From contig CM043963.1 of the NCBI GenBank assembly GCA_014529385.2, positions 105,617,912 to 105,681,911 on the forward strand: a stretch of 64,000 nucleotides of DNA. Reading direction: 5' to 3'. Below, piece by piece: positions 44,909-56,637 of the stretch. The notes beneath the pieces were generated by a model. It saw only the letters and a program-made list of their open reading frames with translations, did not search any database and was not told the origin of the DNA. This stretch comes from Adiantum capillus-veneris. Taxonomy: Eukaryota; Streptophyta; Polypodiopsida; Polypodiales; Pteridaceae. Position numbers and translations under genes: made by a program. Numbering within the stretch: the stretch's first letter is position 1; the number at the start of each line of letters is the position of its first letter.

Positions 44909-46484
44909 ATGGAACCAAGGATCATACGTATTCCAAAACCAATGCCTACACCCATTTCCCAGGTAGTCTTGGGAGCTCCTTTTTCCACTATACCTACTCA
45001 CTTGGGTGAATTGGCAGCATTTTCTCAAGGTATTAATCAATCTATTGTAGAAAAATGCGTAGCACACTTGATAGAGAGCCTAGAAGAAAGGAAATAGAAG
45101 TGGCCAATATCACATAGAAATTCAGTGGGCACGGAGATGTTACAAATCATATTGAGGTATTTGAACCCATATGTGATTCTCTGGAAGATCGCAATGAGCT
45201 ACATAAGTGCAAGTCTTTAAGCTTGACTTTGAGTGGAAAGGCTAGGGATTGGTATAGGACCTTAAGGATTGAAGAGTGCATGCACTACCCTACTCCTAGA
45301 AGATTTTTCTTGGAAGAGTACATACAAGAGGGAGTGCTTTGGGGTGTAGCATCTTTGCTCTATAAAGTTCAACAAGAGGAAGGTGAGTCGATGAGAGACT
45401 TTATTAGTCGCTTAAAGAATTTGAATTCTCACTATAATCCTAACAAGCATTTCAACAAAATAACCAACTGCTTGATATATTCATAAGGGGAATGCGACAT
45501 GAGGACGTTTATAATGGCCTAGTCATTAGAGGTATTGCTATTTTGGAAGCAGTCACCACATGCAATCCAATTGGAAGACAATTTGATGATTGTTGTAGGA
45601 GAAAGAGTGTTGGTTGAGCCAAAGTCTAGTAGCTCACAAGCACTTGTGCATGAGGCAATGACCATAAAACATTGTTAAAGAGAAAAAGATATTTGAGATG
45701 ACTTATGGTAGACCTCATTAAGGCTATTCAAGAAACTCTTAGAAATAATTGTGCTCCACACAACAATCACGTGAATCCAAGAAGGGAGCAACAACGGTTC
45801 TTAGTTTTCTTTGGTTCACATAGCGCCAGTGAATGCCCTACGTTTAGGGTAATAAGAATTTCAATGCATGTGGGAGGTATGGTCATCAAGCTAAGGATTG
45901 CATAGTGTTTAAATGCACAATGGAAAATAGACCACCTTTGGCTTGGATGGAATTACTTTGAGTTCTTTCATTGATGCCTGCCCCACATGTTAAGTCCCTA
46001 GAGCCCAAAATGTTTTTCAAATGACACCATTATGACTGCCATTGTTAGGATCACAACCCTCTCATCCAAGATTCACCCCTGTAAACCAAGTGGGTTGCAA
46101 GTCATCTAGTGCTTGTGTGGATTGCAAGGATGATATAGATCCCAATATTGCCTATAAAGTTGATACACTTGATGAGTGTCCACAATACTGCATGGAGCAT
46201 TGTTGGGGACAAGTCAAGAATGTCCATCAAGAAGCTACTCTTGTAAAAGGAGGTCAAACTTCAATCCCAATACCAAGAGACCACCTCTTCAATGCTATGA
46301 GTATGGGGGACCACATTGTGTAGCAGAGTGTCCTATTAGACAACAAAAGAATGCCAAACTAGTGCAAACTAATCAAGGGAGCATTTCTACAATGCTAATA
46401 CTCACGTGTAATCAATGTGGTATAGATCATTTGATTGTCCAATGTCCTAATAATCCAAATGTGCACCAAAGATCACGTTTTTGA
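44909..46484 (+). pseudogene. gypsy element B: Gag
   Basis: MEPRIIRIPKPMPTP, GINQSIVEKCVAHLIESLEE, then the capsid core LTLSGKARDWYRTLRIEECM, FFLEEYIQEGVLWG, QQEEGESMRDFISRLKNLN, and two zinc-knuckle-like segments CYEYGGPHCVAECP (second Cys lost) and CNQCGIDHLIVQCP. Frameshifts near 45.10, 45.49 and 45.90 kb. Lineage differs from the SGSGDPY Gag. Confidence 0.75.
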
Positions 46485-46503
46485 ACTTAAATGAGATAGT
46501 GAG

Positions 46504-47457
46504 GTGACATCACAAAGTACACTTGTGGTACCATTAAATGTGCTCACACAGCCGATGCTCCAAAACCAAAATATGTCCTTGAAGAAAGAGATGAAGAATC
46601 AATCACCGAATCAAAGAAGAAGAAGAAAACACGAAGGACGATATCGCAAAAAATTGACAAAGTCAAACCCTAGTTCAAATACCAACATAGGGGTTGGTGA
46701 CAACCCCGTGTATATGAACAACCTTGAAGATGATTCAAATTCAAATGAGACCATGGAGACTAAGACAACCACTATGAAGGGAAAAACCAATGTAGATTAT
46801 CATGAGCCATGAGAGCTGAAACCCAAGGATCCCAAGAAGAAGATTGGGACCTACCCAAACCCTATGGAGGAGACCAAGCAAGTCAAGCACCTAAGGAGTT
46901 TGGTAGAAGAGACCAAAAGGGAGCTAGAGCTAGCACCTAAGCAGATCTAGAATATAGACATAGTGTTTCCTGCACAACTCAAACTCACAAGGACCATAGA
47001 CTGCTAGCCATACCTAGTATCATCTAGGAAGAAAGTCACTTTAAGACATTGGAAAGTGGGCATACTTCTTTCTTATTGGAGAGAATGTTCAAGGAGGGAT
47101 TTACTGACCCTATTGAAGAAATGGATATTCCATCTTCTCTATGTCAAGGAACCAAAGCCCAAAAAGTGCCATTAAATATTGCCAAATTAATGGATTTCAT
47201 GGCTTCTGAAGTTAGAACCACCATCATGTCTAAATTGTATGGAGATCCCAAGCTATTCCTAGCTCTTTGAGCATTATTGAATGGAGAACTAAAGGTTGGG
47301 TTGTACCACAATTTGCATAGATAAATAGGGCTAACAAAGTTCTAGTTGAGGAGGAGCACTTACATCCACAACCCAGCCTAGACGCGAACTCTATTGTTGA
47401 AATACCGGCTAACAAGTTGGGACACTAATTTGAAGGTGATGAATCCAATGCGACCTT
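46504..47457 (+). pseudogene. gypsy element B: Gag-protease linker
   Basis: Basic KNQSPNQRRRRKHEGRYRKK, acidic NNLEDDSNSNETMETK, and IAKLMDFMASEVRTTIMSKL. No catalytic domain. Stops at 46812, 46950 and 47270. Confidence 0.45.
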
Positions 47458-47784
47458 ATCAATCACTACTAAAGGATTAACTATGTATGGAATTCTTGAT
47501 GGTGGTGCTGGAATTAGCATTGTAACTAAAAACTGTGAGAATCTATGGGAGGACCCTCACCTTGGGGTTACAAACATAGTGGTAAATATGGCTAATGGGA
47601 CTATCATTAAACTTATGGGAGTTCTAAAAGATCTCAAGATCAAGGTCCTTTGACACAAGGTAGGGAATACCTTCATTGTTGTGGAATCTTTCAAGCATCC
47701 TAAGTCATCTAAGATGATCTTAGGACTTCCTTTCATCAAGGAATTAAAAGTGGTGCATGACTGGTCTAAAAACCATGTCTACTT
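47458..47784 (+). pseudogene. gypsy element B: aspartic protease
   Basis: LSITTKGLTMYGILDGGAGI with D-G-G in place of D-T/S-G, then VVNMANGTIIKLMGVLKDLK, and KMILGLPFIKELKVVHDWSK with the ILG motif. Cut by the 759 bp TIR element; the same frame region resumes at 48556 (TVIQVDLINDRTHPLGRKFI). Cleaves the polyprotein in active relatives. Confidence 0.75.
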
Positions 47785-48543
47785 CCCGGGGGATTCACTC
47801 TATATACAAAACGGAACGCCACCTGCGAGTGGACAAATTTGATAAAACCCCTATATATGACTCATATTAGGGAATACGAACCCCCCTTTCTATGCTTATA
47901 TGACAATCAATGTAGAAAACTATCATACCCCTATCTTACATATAAAATTTAGGTCTCACATGATCTGACTGAGTAAAACTAGTCAAAGAGCATGTAGCAT
48001 AGAGACTGGCACTGTACTAAGAAACCACTTCTGTTAATAACTAGATGCACCATCAATGTGTCTTAGTTTGAGTTTCAAACTATGTGCCTATTCAGCCTGC
48101 ACTCTAGCTACTCGTCCAATTTTGACCCATCTAAATTACCCAAAAAACATGGTTATAAAGTTGTGTTAGGTTCTTCATGTAAATTTGCATCTATATAAAC
48201 TCTTTACAGCTTTCATCCCTCAAAAAATGAGCTATAATAAAAAAACAAGCAGTTGATACAAAGCAGTGTTAGTTCTTGCATGTATCTTTGTAGCTATTGA
48301 CTCACGAGTTCAAGGGCAGACTCTTTTGGGAATCCATAATTTTGAAACACAAAAAATTCCTCTCATTTTCACCTTTTTTCACTTCTCCCCCCCACAAATA
48401 TGATACCCCCTCCCTTATTTTCAAGCTTGGGAGATAAATTATTGGGGGCCTGCCTCTAACTTATACGCTTATGTAACTTGTAAAAAACCTCCCTCCCCTA
48501 CACTTACGTGGTGCGGTAAGTTTTCCATGGTGAATCCCCCGGG
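47785..48543. mobile_element. Non-autonomous TIR transposon, hAT-like (759 bp)
   Basis: Perfect 14 bp terminal inverted repeats CCCGGGGGATTCAC, flanked by an exact 8 bp target duplication GTCTACTT (47777-47784 and 48544-48551). No coding frame. An 8 bp duplication is typical of hAT transposons, but the terminal sequence is not the usual CA-G-GG hAT start, so the superfamily is provisional. Confidence 0.88.
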
Positions 48544-48551
48544 GTCTACTT

Positions 48552-49494
48552 ATAGTTGCAAGACACTGTCATTCAAGTTGATCTTATAAATGATCGCACG
48601 CATCCTCTAGGGAGAAAATTTATAATTAAGCCCATCACTTTGACACCACAATTCACTCAACTCCATTGCACTATTGTTACTCATGTTAAAAGAATACTAA
48701 TATTGGGAAAGTTTCCCCTTATGTGGATGTTCTACTTGGAATGGTTGAGTCTGTTAGCGTGGACTGGGTCCACCTAGTGGAAACCTTGGAAACCTGGAAA
48801 ATAGAGGGACAACTTAGGTAAAAATTGAGGGGAACAAAGTGCCACAACTTGTACCTTTAAATACGATAGGAGCAATTCCTGTAGATTTTGATGACATACA
48901 GGATGAAGGATTGACCGACATTGAAACTATTAGCCCACACAATTCAAAGTCTAATTGATCAACTGGAATTGACTCCAAGCTTGATGGAGAATCTGAATTG
49001 AATATTGGCACAAATATGGACACATATCATTCGGAGCCCAGTAGTACCCTATATGACAATCTATCCTAGAGAGAAGAGGACATGAGTAGTGATCCATCCA
49101 ATGATTCTACTCTAGAGGCAAGTCATAATTAAAAATTAGACAAGAGGACTAAAAGATTCAAGAGGCGACGATGTCGGAGGAAATGTGCGTACTCGGATGA
49201 ATGAAAGGAAATACATTGTAAAATGGCTTAATTATTGGGGGAATGTGATTCTCATTGGAATTTGGCAGACAATTGGGTAAATAACTTTAGAGTGTCATCT
49301 GGTGTAGCCCACGACCCCTTGACATTGCACAATTAGAGACCGTAGGGAAGCCAAAATTGAGTTGTACTGTAAAGAGATGCCAAAACTAAGAGTTAGCTCA
49401 ACAACAAAAGGAAGTGGAAGTAAAACCATAGTGCATAGCACAAAAATATTCCATAGACTTACACCCTACACCTAAGCATTTCAAATCTTACACC
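48552..49494 (+). pseudogene. gypsy element B: protease-RT linker
   Basis: Begins with TVIQVDLINDRTHPLGRKF after the TIR element. The rest has many stops and no recognisable domain. Confidence 0.45.
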
Positions 49495-50320
49495 ATGGGG
49501 TGTAAGTTTGTGTACACAAAAGCCCAAAGAACAACTATCAATGGAAGTAATGGAGTCTATGATGATATAGTGATAGTTAAGGAAATAGAGTTCGCGGACC
49601 CAAGAGAGGAGACCAAACCTGTTTTCATTGCTCAAGACCTAATGGAGACTAAGGAAGCTAGAGTTAAGGATCTCCTCAAGGAATTCAAGGACATTTTTGC
49701 TTGGACGTATCACGATATAAAGGGTGTTCCACCTTTTGTAGTGCAACATACAATTCCAATGATTATCACTGTTAAACCACTCCAACAATGACCCTACGCA
49801 ATAAATCCTAAGCATGCAAAGGTAATTCAGGAAGAACTCAAAAATCCATTATGAATGGGTGTCCCCAGTGGTCATCATGCCAAAAATGAATGGACACTTA
49901 GAGTGTGCTTGGACCTCAAAAAAGCTTAATGAAGCCACTAGGAGAGACCATTATCCATAACCATATTTAGAACACGTGCTTGAAAGAGTAGCAAGCAAGA
50001 AATCTTATAGATTTCTAGATGGGTACTCGGGTTACAATCAAATCACGATTGCACTAGAGGACCAAACTAAAACTACCTTCATAGTAGAGTTGGGGGGGTT
50101 CACATTTCTCATGATGGATTTTGGCTTAACAAATGCCCCTGCTACATTCCAACAGTCAATAAACACTGCTTTCAAAGAATATTTAAGGGAGTTTTATGAA
50201 GCTTTGCTAGATGACCTTTGGGTTTATTCTTCTTGGAAAGAACATCTATCATGTCTACAAAAGGTGTTTGAAAATTGTAGGTTATATCATATCTCATTGA
50301 ATCCTTTCAAATGACAATTT
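49495..50320 (+). pseudogene. gypsy element B: reverse transcriptase
   Basis: VKDLLKEFKDIFAWTYHDIK, KKLNEATRRDHYP, HVLERVASKKSYRFLDGYSG, MMDFGLTNAPATFQQSINTA, catalytic box as LLDDLWVYS (usual Y-x-D-D now L-L-D-D), ENCRLYHISLNPFK. Stops at 49789-49791 and within KN-NPL; frameshift near 49.93 kb. Confidence 0.85.
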
Positions 50321-51117
50321 TTGGTCAAGCATAGAGTTATTTAGGGCATAAAGTGTCCAAGAATGGTATCTCTATTGTGATGAAGGAAAAATAATAGTTA
50401 TTCTAAAATTTCCACCACCCACCAACTATAAGGGAGTTCAAAGATTCATGTCGGTTATTATCAATGATTCATTCTATTTTTTGCGAAGATAGCTCATTCC
50501 TTATACAAGATTCTCATTGTTTAAATGGACCAAAGAGTGTGACAAGGCCTAACTATTGAAAAAAGACCTAGCCTCAAGTGTCCCAATTTTAAGGACAACT
50601 AACTAGAATGTTATCTTCCATGTGCATATTGATGCATCACACTTTGCTATTGGGTGTGTTCTAACTTAACCAGGGAAGCATAAATTGGACTACCCCATTA
50701 ATTTTTCCAATCGCCCCGTTGAACGATGCTAAAAGGAGCTACATATCTACAAAGCAAGAAGGTTTAGCTATGATTTATGCAGTAAAGAAGTTTTGCTATT
50801 ATCTTCTTGCTAACAAGTTTTTTTTATATGTGGATCACCAAGACGCTATTGTATTTGATAAACAAAACATGCTCCACGGAAAGAATTACATGATGGTTAT
50901 TATTCTACTTGAGTTTGATTTCATGTTATTGTGAGACCTGAAAAAGACATGTCATGGCCGATCATTTGTCTTGCATACCCAATGGTGAAGCCCCTATTGA
51001 AATTGATGTTGAACTGTCTGATACTTCCCTATTCCTAGTTGAGACCATGCTCGAGTGGAGTGAGAAGATTGTAAACTTTTTAGCTAATGGTTTTCCACCC
51101 AAACAAGGAGCTTTGTA
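50321..51117 (+). pseudogene. gypsy element B: RNase H and start of integrase
   Basis: HVHIDASHFAIG, DAKRSYISTKQEGLAMIYAV, KKFCYYLLANKFFLYVDHQD, MADHLSCIPNGEAPIEIDVE, then the integrase-side start FLANGFPPKQGAL. The rest of integrase is absent; the sequence changes to element C. Confidence 0.75.
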
Positions 51118-51162
51118 AAGGTTGAAAACACGTTAGAGAGCTAGATAATTTGATGCCACAAG

Positions 51163-51760
51163 ATGGGGTCAATGAAGGAATCCAAGCAACATCTAAAGCG
51201 AATACACATGGTGACATTAGAAATAGATGCAAATTTAGTGAGTCACACAAAAAAACTACTCTATTTGACATTCTTGGATCAATTGTGCATGAAAGTAGGT
51301 GTGTGGATAAGTTGGTTGCGATTTTCTCACTCCAACTTGAAGTTTTCCCACACAAGTTTAAAGGAAATCTTGAAGACAGCTACACAAACTCTAGCACAAT
51401 TGCAAATAGATGCATATGAAATCAAACCACAAGGACCAGTCCTTGTTCCACCACTATGTCAACCAACGGCCCAGGTAGAACAAAAAATGGTGTGCTATAG
51501 AAGGAAAAATTGTGAGATACATGAGTGCTATTATAGACCAAAGCATGATGGGAAAATGAAGTACATGCCTATCAGACCAGGAGGATAGTCTTTCTATAGG
51601 TATCTACCAATATAAACACAAGAGTATAGACCCATAGGAAGAATGGTGAGAGCTCAAATAGTAATGGGGAAATAACCTCCACCATCAGGTGTTCATGTTA
51701 TTCAAGAAAAAATGAGGCAGTTAGAGGAAATGAGAGAAGACAAAGCATTAGTGCCTATGA
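51163..51760 (+). pseudogene. gypsy element C: Gag C-terminal part
   Basis: ECYYRPKHDGKMKYMPIRPG, YRPIGRMVRAQIVMGK, PPPSGVHVIQEKMRQLEEMR. The C-x..H..ECYY segment is shared with the Gag at the left end of the window (EECYYNKG), placing it in the same lineage. The 5' half of the frame (51163-51440) is poorly conserved. Confidence 0.6.
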
Positions 51761-52129
51761 GTCCTTACATTAGTGCCTATGATTACACATGTATAGCTTC
51801 ACATCTTTAATGCCACAAATGTCAAGCTGATACGGGTCACCAAGCTTGACCAAACTATGCATAGGAGCATAACTAGAGAACCATTCCTTATGGGGACTAG
51901 CATGGAAGCTGACACACAATTCAATGAACCAGTTTTGTGCAAAACATTTATTAGGAGACAATAATGCATCTAGACTGAAATTGATAGCAAATACCACGAC
52001 ATCTTTAATAGTTGAGGCACATCAAGAACAACCTTAACTAGTGAAGACTCAACTACATTGATGTCCTCAATTTTCATACTTCTTTTAGGAAAATTGACCT
52101 AGCTCTTCTAGGGAAAACACCAACATGAA

Positions 52130-53526
52130 ATATGCATACATAGACAATGGCCACTTATCTAATCTAAGAAGAATAAGACGTTCTTATCAAAACTTTGAGG
52201 GCATACATAAATGTTTTTGCTTAGTCATACAAGGATTTGAAGGGGGTAGATCTTGAGATCTACTAGCACACTATACCCATGAGAGAATATGCAAATATAA
52301 CAAGATAAAGACCTTACATATACAATGAAACCTTTTCTAGAAAGATAAAGGAAGATATAACAAATATAACAAGATAAAGACCTTAGATACACAATGAAAC
52401 CTTTTCTAGAAAGATAAAGGAAGAGGAAGATAAACTTAGGAAAGATGAGTTTATTTATGAAATTGAACACATTGATTGGGTATCACCAATTGTGGTAATT
52501 CCCAATAAGAACGGTAAACTGAGAGTGTGTTTATATTTGACAAACGTGAGCACAACTACAATAAGAGACAACTATCCCCTGCCTATATTAGAACATGTAT
52601 TGAAGAGCATAGCAGAAAAAGATGCTTATAGTTTCTTTGATGGATTCTCTAGATACAATCAATTGACTATACACCCTCACAATCAACATAAGATAGATTG
52701 CAATACAAAATGGGAATTTTTTTGTCTATTTATCACATTGTTTGTGTTGACCATTACCTCAATCACTTTCCAACTTAGAGTTGTACATGGATGGCCTTTG
52801 TGTTCATTCTTCCTTGAGAAAGGACCATTTTGAACATCTCATAAGTTTTCTGAAAAATGCTATTTGTAGAGGGTTTGATTGAATTCAAAAAAATATGTCT
52901 TTATGGTTCGACAAGGGAAAATATTGGGACATAGTATGTCAAAAAAAGGGATATCCACATACATGAAAAGAATCAAGGTCTCTATCAAGTTGGATAGACC
53001 TACCACAATAAGGTAAGTACAATCATTCATGGGACATTGGGTATTATTGTCGATTTACATATATGTATGCAATTCAAAACCCCTCTATGGATTGATCAAC
53101 AAATTCAATTAGGCAAATGAGTGCAAGATATCATTTTAGAAATTAAAGGATCCTTTAGTATTTGCACCCATTTTGAATGCACAAGACTAGCACAAAATAT
53201 TCCAAGTTCATGTGGATGCTTCAAACTTTGCCATTAGATGTAACAACCATGTGAGATAACCATCTACTTTCTTACCTACTATGATAGTAGATAGCTCAAA
53301 ATGGTTGAAAATAATTATACAAACATCAAAAGTGAATGGTTGGACATGATATATAATGTGAAAAATTTAAGTATTATCTTCTAGCAAACAAGTTCACATT
53401 TTTTGTACATCACCAAACCCTCCTTTATCTAATCCATAAGCCCTATAACATGGGACAAATTGCTAGATGGTTCATCATGCTACTTGAGTTTTCCTTTACT
53501 ACTGTTGTCAAGAAAGGAGAAACTCA
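52130..53526 (+). pseudogene. gypsy element C: RT and RNase H, decayed
   Basis: TMATYLI..LRAYINVFA, KDLKGVDLEIY, HTIPMREYANI, IDWVSPIVVIPNKNGKLRVC, DNYPLPILEHVLKSIAEKDA, YSFFDGFSRYNQLTIHPH, then fragments of the fingers/palm end (SSLRKDHFEHL) and RNase H (MVENNYTNIKSEWLDMIYNV). It contains an in-frame 69 bp duplication. Only about 370 bp separate Gag from the RT linker, with no protease motif between. Cut at 53526 by the CACTA element. Confidence 0.75.
52293..52430 (+). repeat. 69 bp in-frame tandem duplication in element C
   Basis: AAATATAACAAGATAAAGAC starts at 52293 and 52362; 23 codons per copy. Confidence 0.88.
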
Positions 53527-53589
53527 CACTACAAGAGGTTATGTGCACTTGTGACGCAAATACATTGGGTTTTTATACTCCCCGGCATC

Positions 53590-53790
53590 ACTAAGACCAT
53601 CGCTAACATCATCGCTATGGGAACATCACTATAACTGTCGCTATAATCATCGCTATATACGTTGCTATAGACATTGTTATATAGTGATGCATAGCAACGC
53701 TTGAAGTCCTTCTATAGCGACGCTTATAGCGACGTTGCAAAACCTTATATAGAGAAGCTCATAGCGACGCCCAAGAGTAAATTTTTTTGG
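53590..53790. repeat. CACTA subterminal repeats, left
   Basis: Several copies of TATAGCGACG(C) and complement CGTCGCTATA/ATCGCTAT. The same motif clusters at 62110-62212. Such repeats bind the element's TNPA-type protein in En/Spm. Confidence 0.8.
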
Positions 53791-54539
53791 GTGGCAGAGC
53801 ATTCACCCATCAACCATATTGAATGTTTCCAGAATAGAGTAAACCTAAATAAATCCAAGATAAGCCCAGATTCACCTTTGAAAGAAAGTGCAGGGTATAG
53901 ACCCAAAGTAGTCACCCACAAGACAATATAACCATTAACTCCATCATGCATAGTATTGTTTGCTGAATAAAGATACAAAATTGACAAAAGTAAATCAATG
54001 ACAATTATACACATCATAGGCAAAATCACTTGATTGTTAAGCTTTGCAAATGTAATAGTTACAACACAATTGTCATTATTGAGAAAATACATGGTTTTCC
54101 AATAGTTACAAAAAGACGTATACACGTCATCTCATTATACATGCTATGACAAAAGAAAACTAATGCTATCTGGATACGGCTAGACCAATGTCGTCTAATC
54201 AGACGTCTCATCGCGTCCAAGCGGTGTATTTATCGGATTCCGCAAAAAAAAAACAATAAAACTTCTGTAACTATAAACATATAATCAGAAAACAATCTAT
54301 TTTCTTAGCTTATCATTAAAATACAACAATTGTAAAAGAGTAAAGTTAAATACTAACCATGCCACCGCGAGAACTTAGAATGTCCATCAAGGCGTTTAAG
54401 CCCTTTCTGCCTGTGTACTCGCACTCGTACGGTGTGGGGTCACGTCCTCTCATCGACCACTATTCAAAACATACAAAGAATCCATTATGTTAGAATTTAA
54501 AAGTACAAATAGATGTAACTACCAAACCTAAAGAGCAAT

Positions 54540-55517
54540 GCAAAAACACTTAAAAAATCGGCCTCAAACAATGCCCACTCGCCGCTCGGGCCAAGTGGTG
54601 CGAGCTTCCTGCCTCTACTCACGCTCTGGCTGCCTCCTTTTGTTGCTTCCACTTGTCAGGATTCTCGCGTGCTGCTCACTTTGCATTCTTCCAATCTTCT
54701 TTGGCCAGCCAATCTGGTCTGTTCCAGCCATGCTTTATTTGTTTTTGTACTTCAGAATTCTTGTGCTTGCAGTATTTGCGCATTCAAACCTTCATTAGGT
54801 CTTCATTGAAGCGCTCATCCCGACTTGACATGGGAAACTCGTCATGCAGCATGTTGATGACTTTGTCTTTTAATTCATTTGGCACTTCACTTCAGGCGTT
54901 TAGTATGTAGTGTTGAAACACCTGAGAGCAAAGACCGCGCATGTGCGAGATCACCTTCTTGTCTTCGTCATCCAAGATGATGCCACCACTGATATCGATC
55001 GAGTACGACAAGCCCTCTTGCCTGTGAGACGCGTGAACTTGGGTGTCTCAGTAAGGGTCTCTAGTGGCGTCTCGCTGGGGGTACGGACGTCAGGTGTCTC
55101 CACTGGAGTCTAGGCCCCAAAGCGAGGAGTGTCAATTGGGGTGACTCCCGAAGGAGTAGCTAGTGGTGTGTAGCCAGGAACGACCAATAGCCGCGCAAAA
55201 CCTGGCATAGATGGCAGTGCCATGGCTGGTGTGGGGACGGGCAAAGAAGGGGAAGGTAAGGAGCCTCGTAAAAAATGAGGCCGTGTCGAGGCATCAGCAG
55301 CGGAATCCCCAACACCACCACCACTAGAGCGTCGGTTCCTAGACGAGTGTGAAGATCGTCTCGTCAACACCAAAGCTTCGAAGCACGCTGAATGCTCCAA
55401 AACAAAGGGAGATGCTGAAGGAGTGGAATGACATGATGGTGCACCAGAGCGATTACCCTCCTTGTACCACCTTCTCTGCTGGGGTGACAAAGAAGAAAGA
55501 AACTCATCATCGTCCAT
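54540..55517 (-). pseudogene. CACTA second gene, TNPA/Transposase_24-like
   Basis: Starts MDDDEFLSSLSPQQRRW at 55517, then a Ser/Pro/Thr-rich middle (PSLPVPTPAMALPSMPG) through 55110, where the first frame ends. The later part reads DKVINMLHDEFPMSSRDERF, NEDLMKVRMRKYCKHKNSEV, QKQIKHGWNRPDWLAKEDWK, NPDKWKQQKEAARA. The N-R-P-x-W...W-K block recalls the Transposase_24 C-terminal region of plant CACTA elements. Stops near 55110 and 54902. Likely role: binding subterminal repeats. Confidence 0.65.
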
Positions 55518-55617
55518 ACTTGCATTAAACACACGAACATTTTATCTTAATATTGAATGGAGAAGAAAACATGGACAAGTTATACTCTATACTATAGATA
55601 ATAGGGAGAGGGATTCC

Positions 55618-55618
55618 T

Positions 55619-55681
<63 letters not shown>
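55618..55681. repeat. (GA)n microsatellite
   Basis: About 31 perfect units between the two CACTA genes. Confidence 0.97.
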
Positions 55682-55684
<3 letters not shown>

Positions 55685-55892
55685 CATAAAGGGGGAGGGT
55701 TTCCTGTGTAGAGAGATTCTTGTAAAGTTGTTGTGAATTTGTCTCCCATGTGCATTGTACGTATCTTGTAAAAGCTATGTCTTGGACAACATGCCTTTTA
55801 TATGTAGCTGTGACAAGACACTCTGGTCATAAATTAAATCTCTTTTCTATTTGCCATAGTTTCCTCGATGACTTGTGACAGATCTTTATCTA

Positions 55893-55895
<3 letters not shown>

Positions 55896-55974
<79 letters not shown>
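55896..55974. repeat. (GA)n microsatellite
   Basis: About 39 perfect units, 215 bp from the previous tract. Confidence 0.97.
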
Positions 55975-55976
<2 letters not shown>

Positions 55977-56637
55977 TCTAATCTATTTTGTATATGCAGG
56001 TTTCTATATTCTTGGGCAGTTGCAGATTCTCGGACTCCATCAGTACGAGTGATCATGGTTGCAGTAGTGCTCGCTTTGCAGCAAGGTGGACATAGAGAAC
56101 TTCTTAGCGTCTCTTTAGCACATCAACTAGATCTAGTGGAGGGACGAGCAGCATCTATGAGCAGAGATGGATCACCTCCTTTGTGATTGCAGCCTCAATC
56201 TCCATCGCACTCAGAGCACAGTGCTACCTCGGTGTCGAGCTTATATAGTCGTCATATCAGTGTGTGTGTGTGTGTGTGTGAGTGAGAGATTGAGAGGGAG
56301 AGAGAGAAAAAGGGGAAGGGAACATGAGAGGGAGGAGAGGGAAGGAGCATACTTGGAGTGGAAGAAATTTCTCAAGTATAGCATATAGACATGAATGGAC
56401 AAAAAGCCACGTGAATACAATATATATTATAAAACTGAGAAAAATTATTCAAATACAATGTTTATGGCTTTAAGAGGTCTCTCTCTCATCCTTGCATAGC
56501 TCAACATAACTCCCTATGTCTATATAGAGCTCTCCGTTTAGGCATATGTCCTCCGTTTCATTTTATAGATCCTCTGCATGCACCCCATAGAGAAGAGCAG
56601 CTTGATGCTCGTCTGGCACCACCTCAGCGGCTTCTAA

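Larger units (their letters stand above)
41083..44909 (+). repeat. 1.9 kb tandem duplication
   Basis: 41083-~42970 and 43020-~44909 align over their whole length with scattered differences, offset about 1937 bp. Each holds a TATA-like stretch, an open frame with SALNYVGTHYPSKLGSEPLG, EDMHALVSQPRSSMFSFLKE, and a downstream degenerate part ending in RAMPMSLGTPHDTMLYQ. The unit covers the start of the Gag region of element B; only the second copy joins the rest of gag. Confidence 0.9.
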
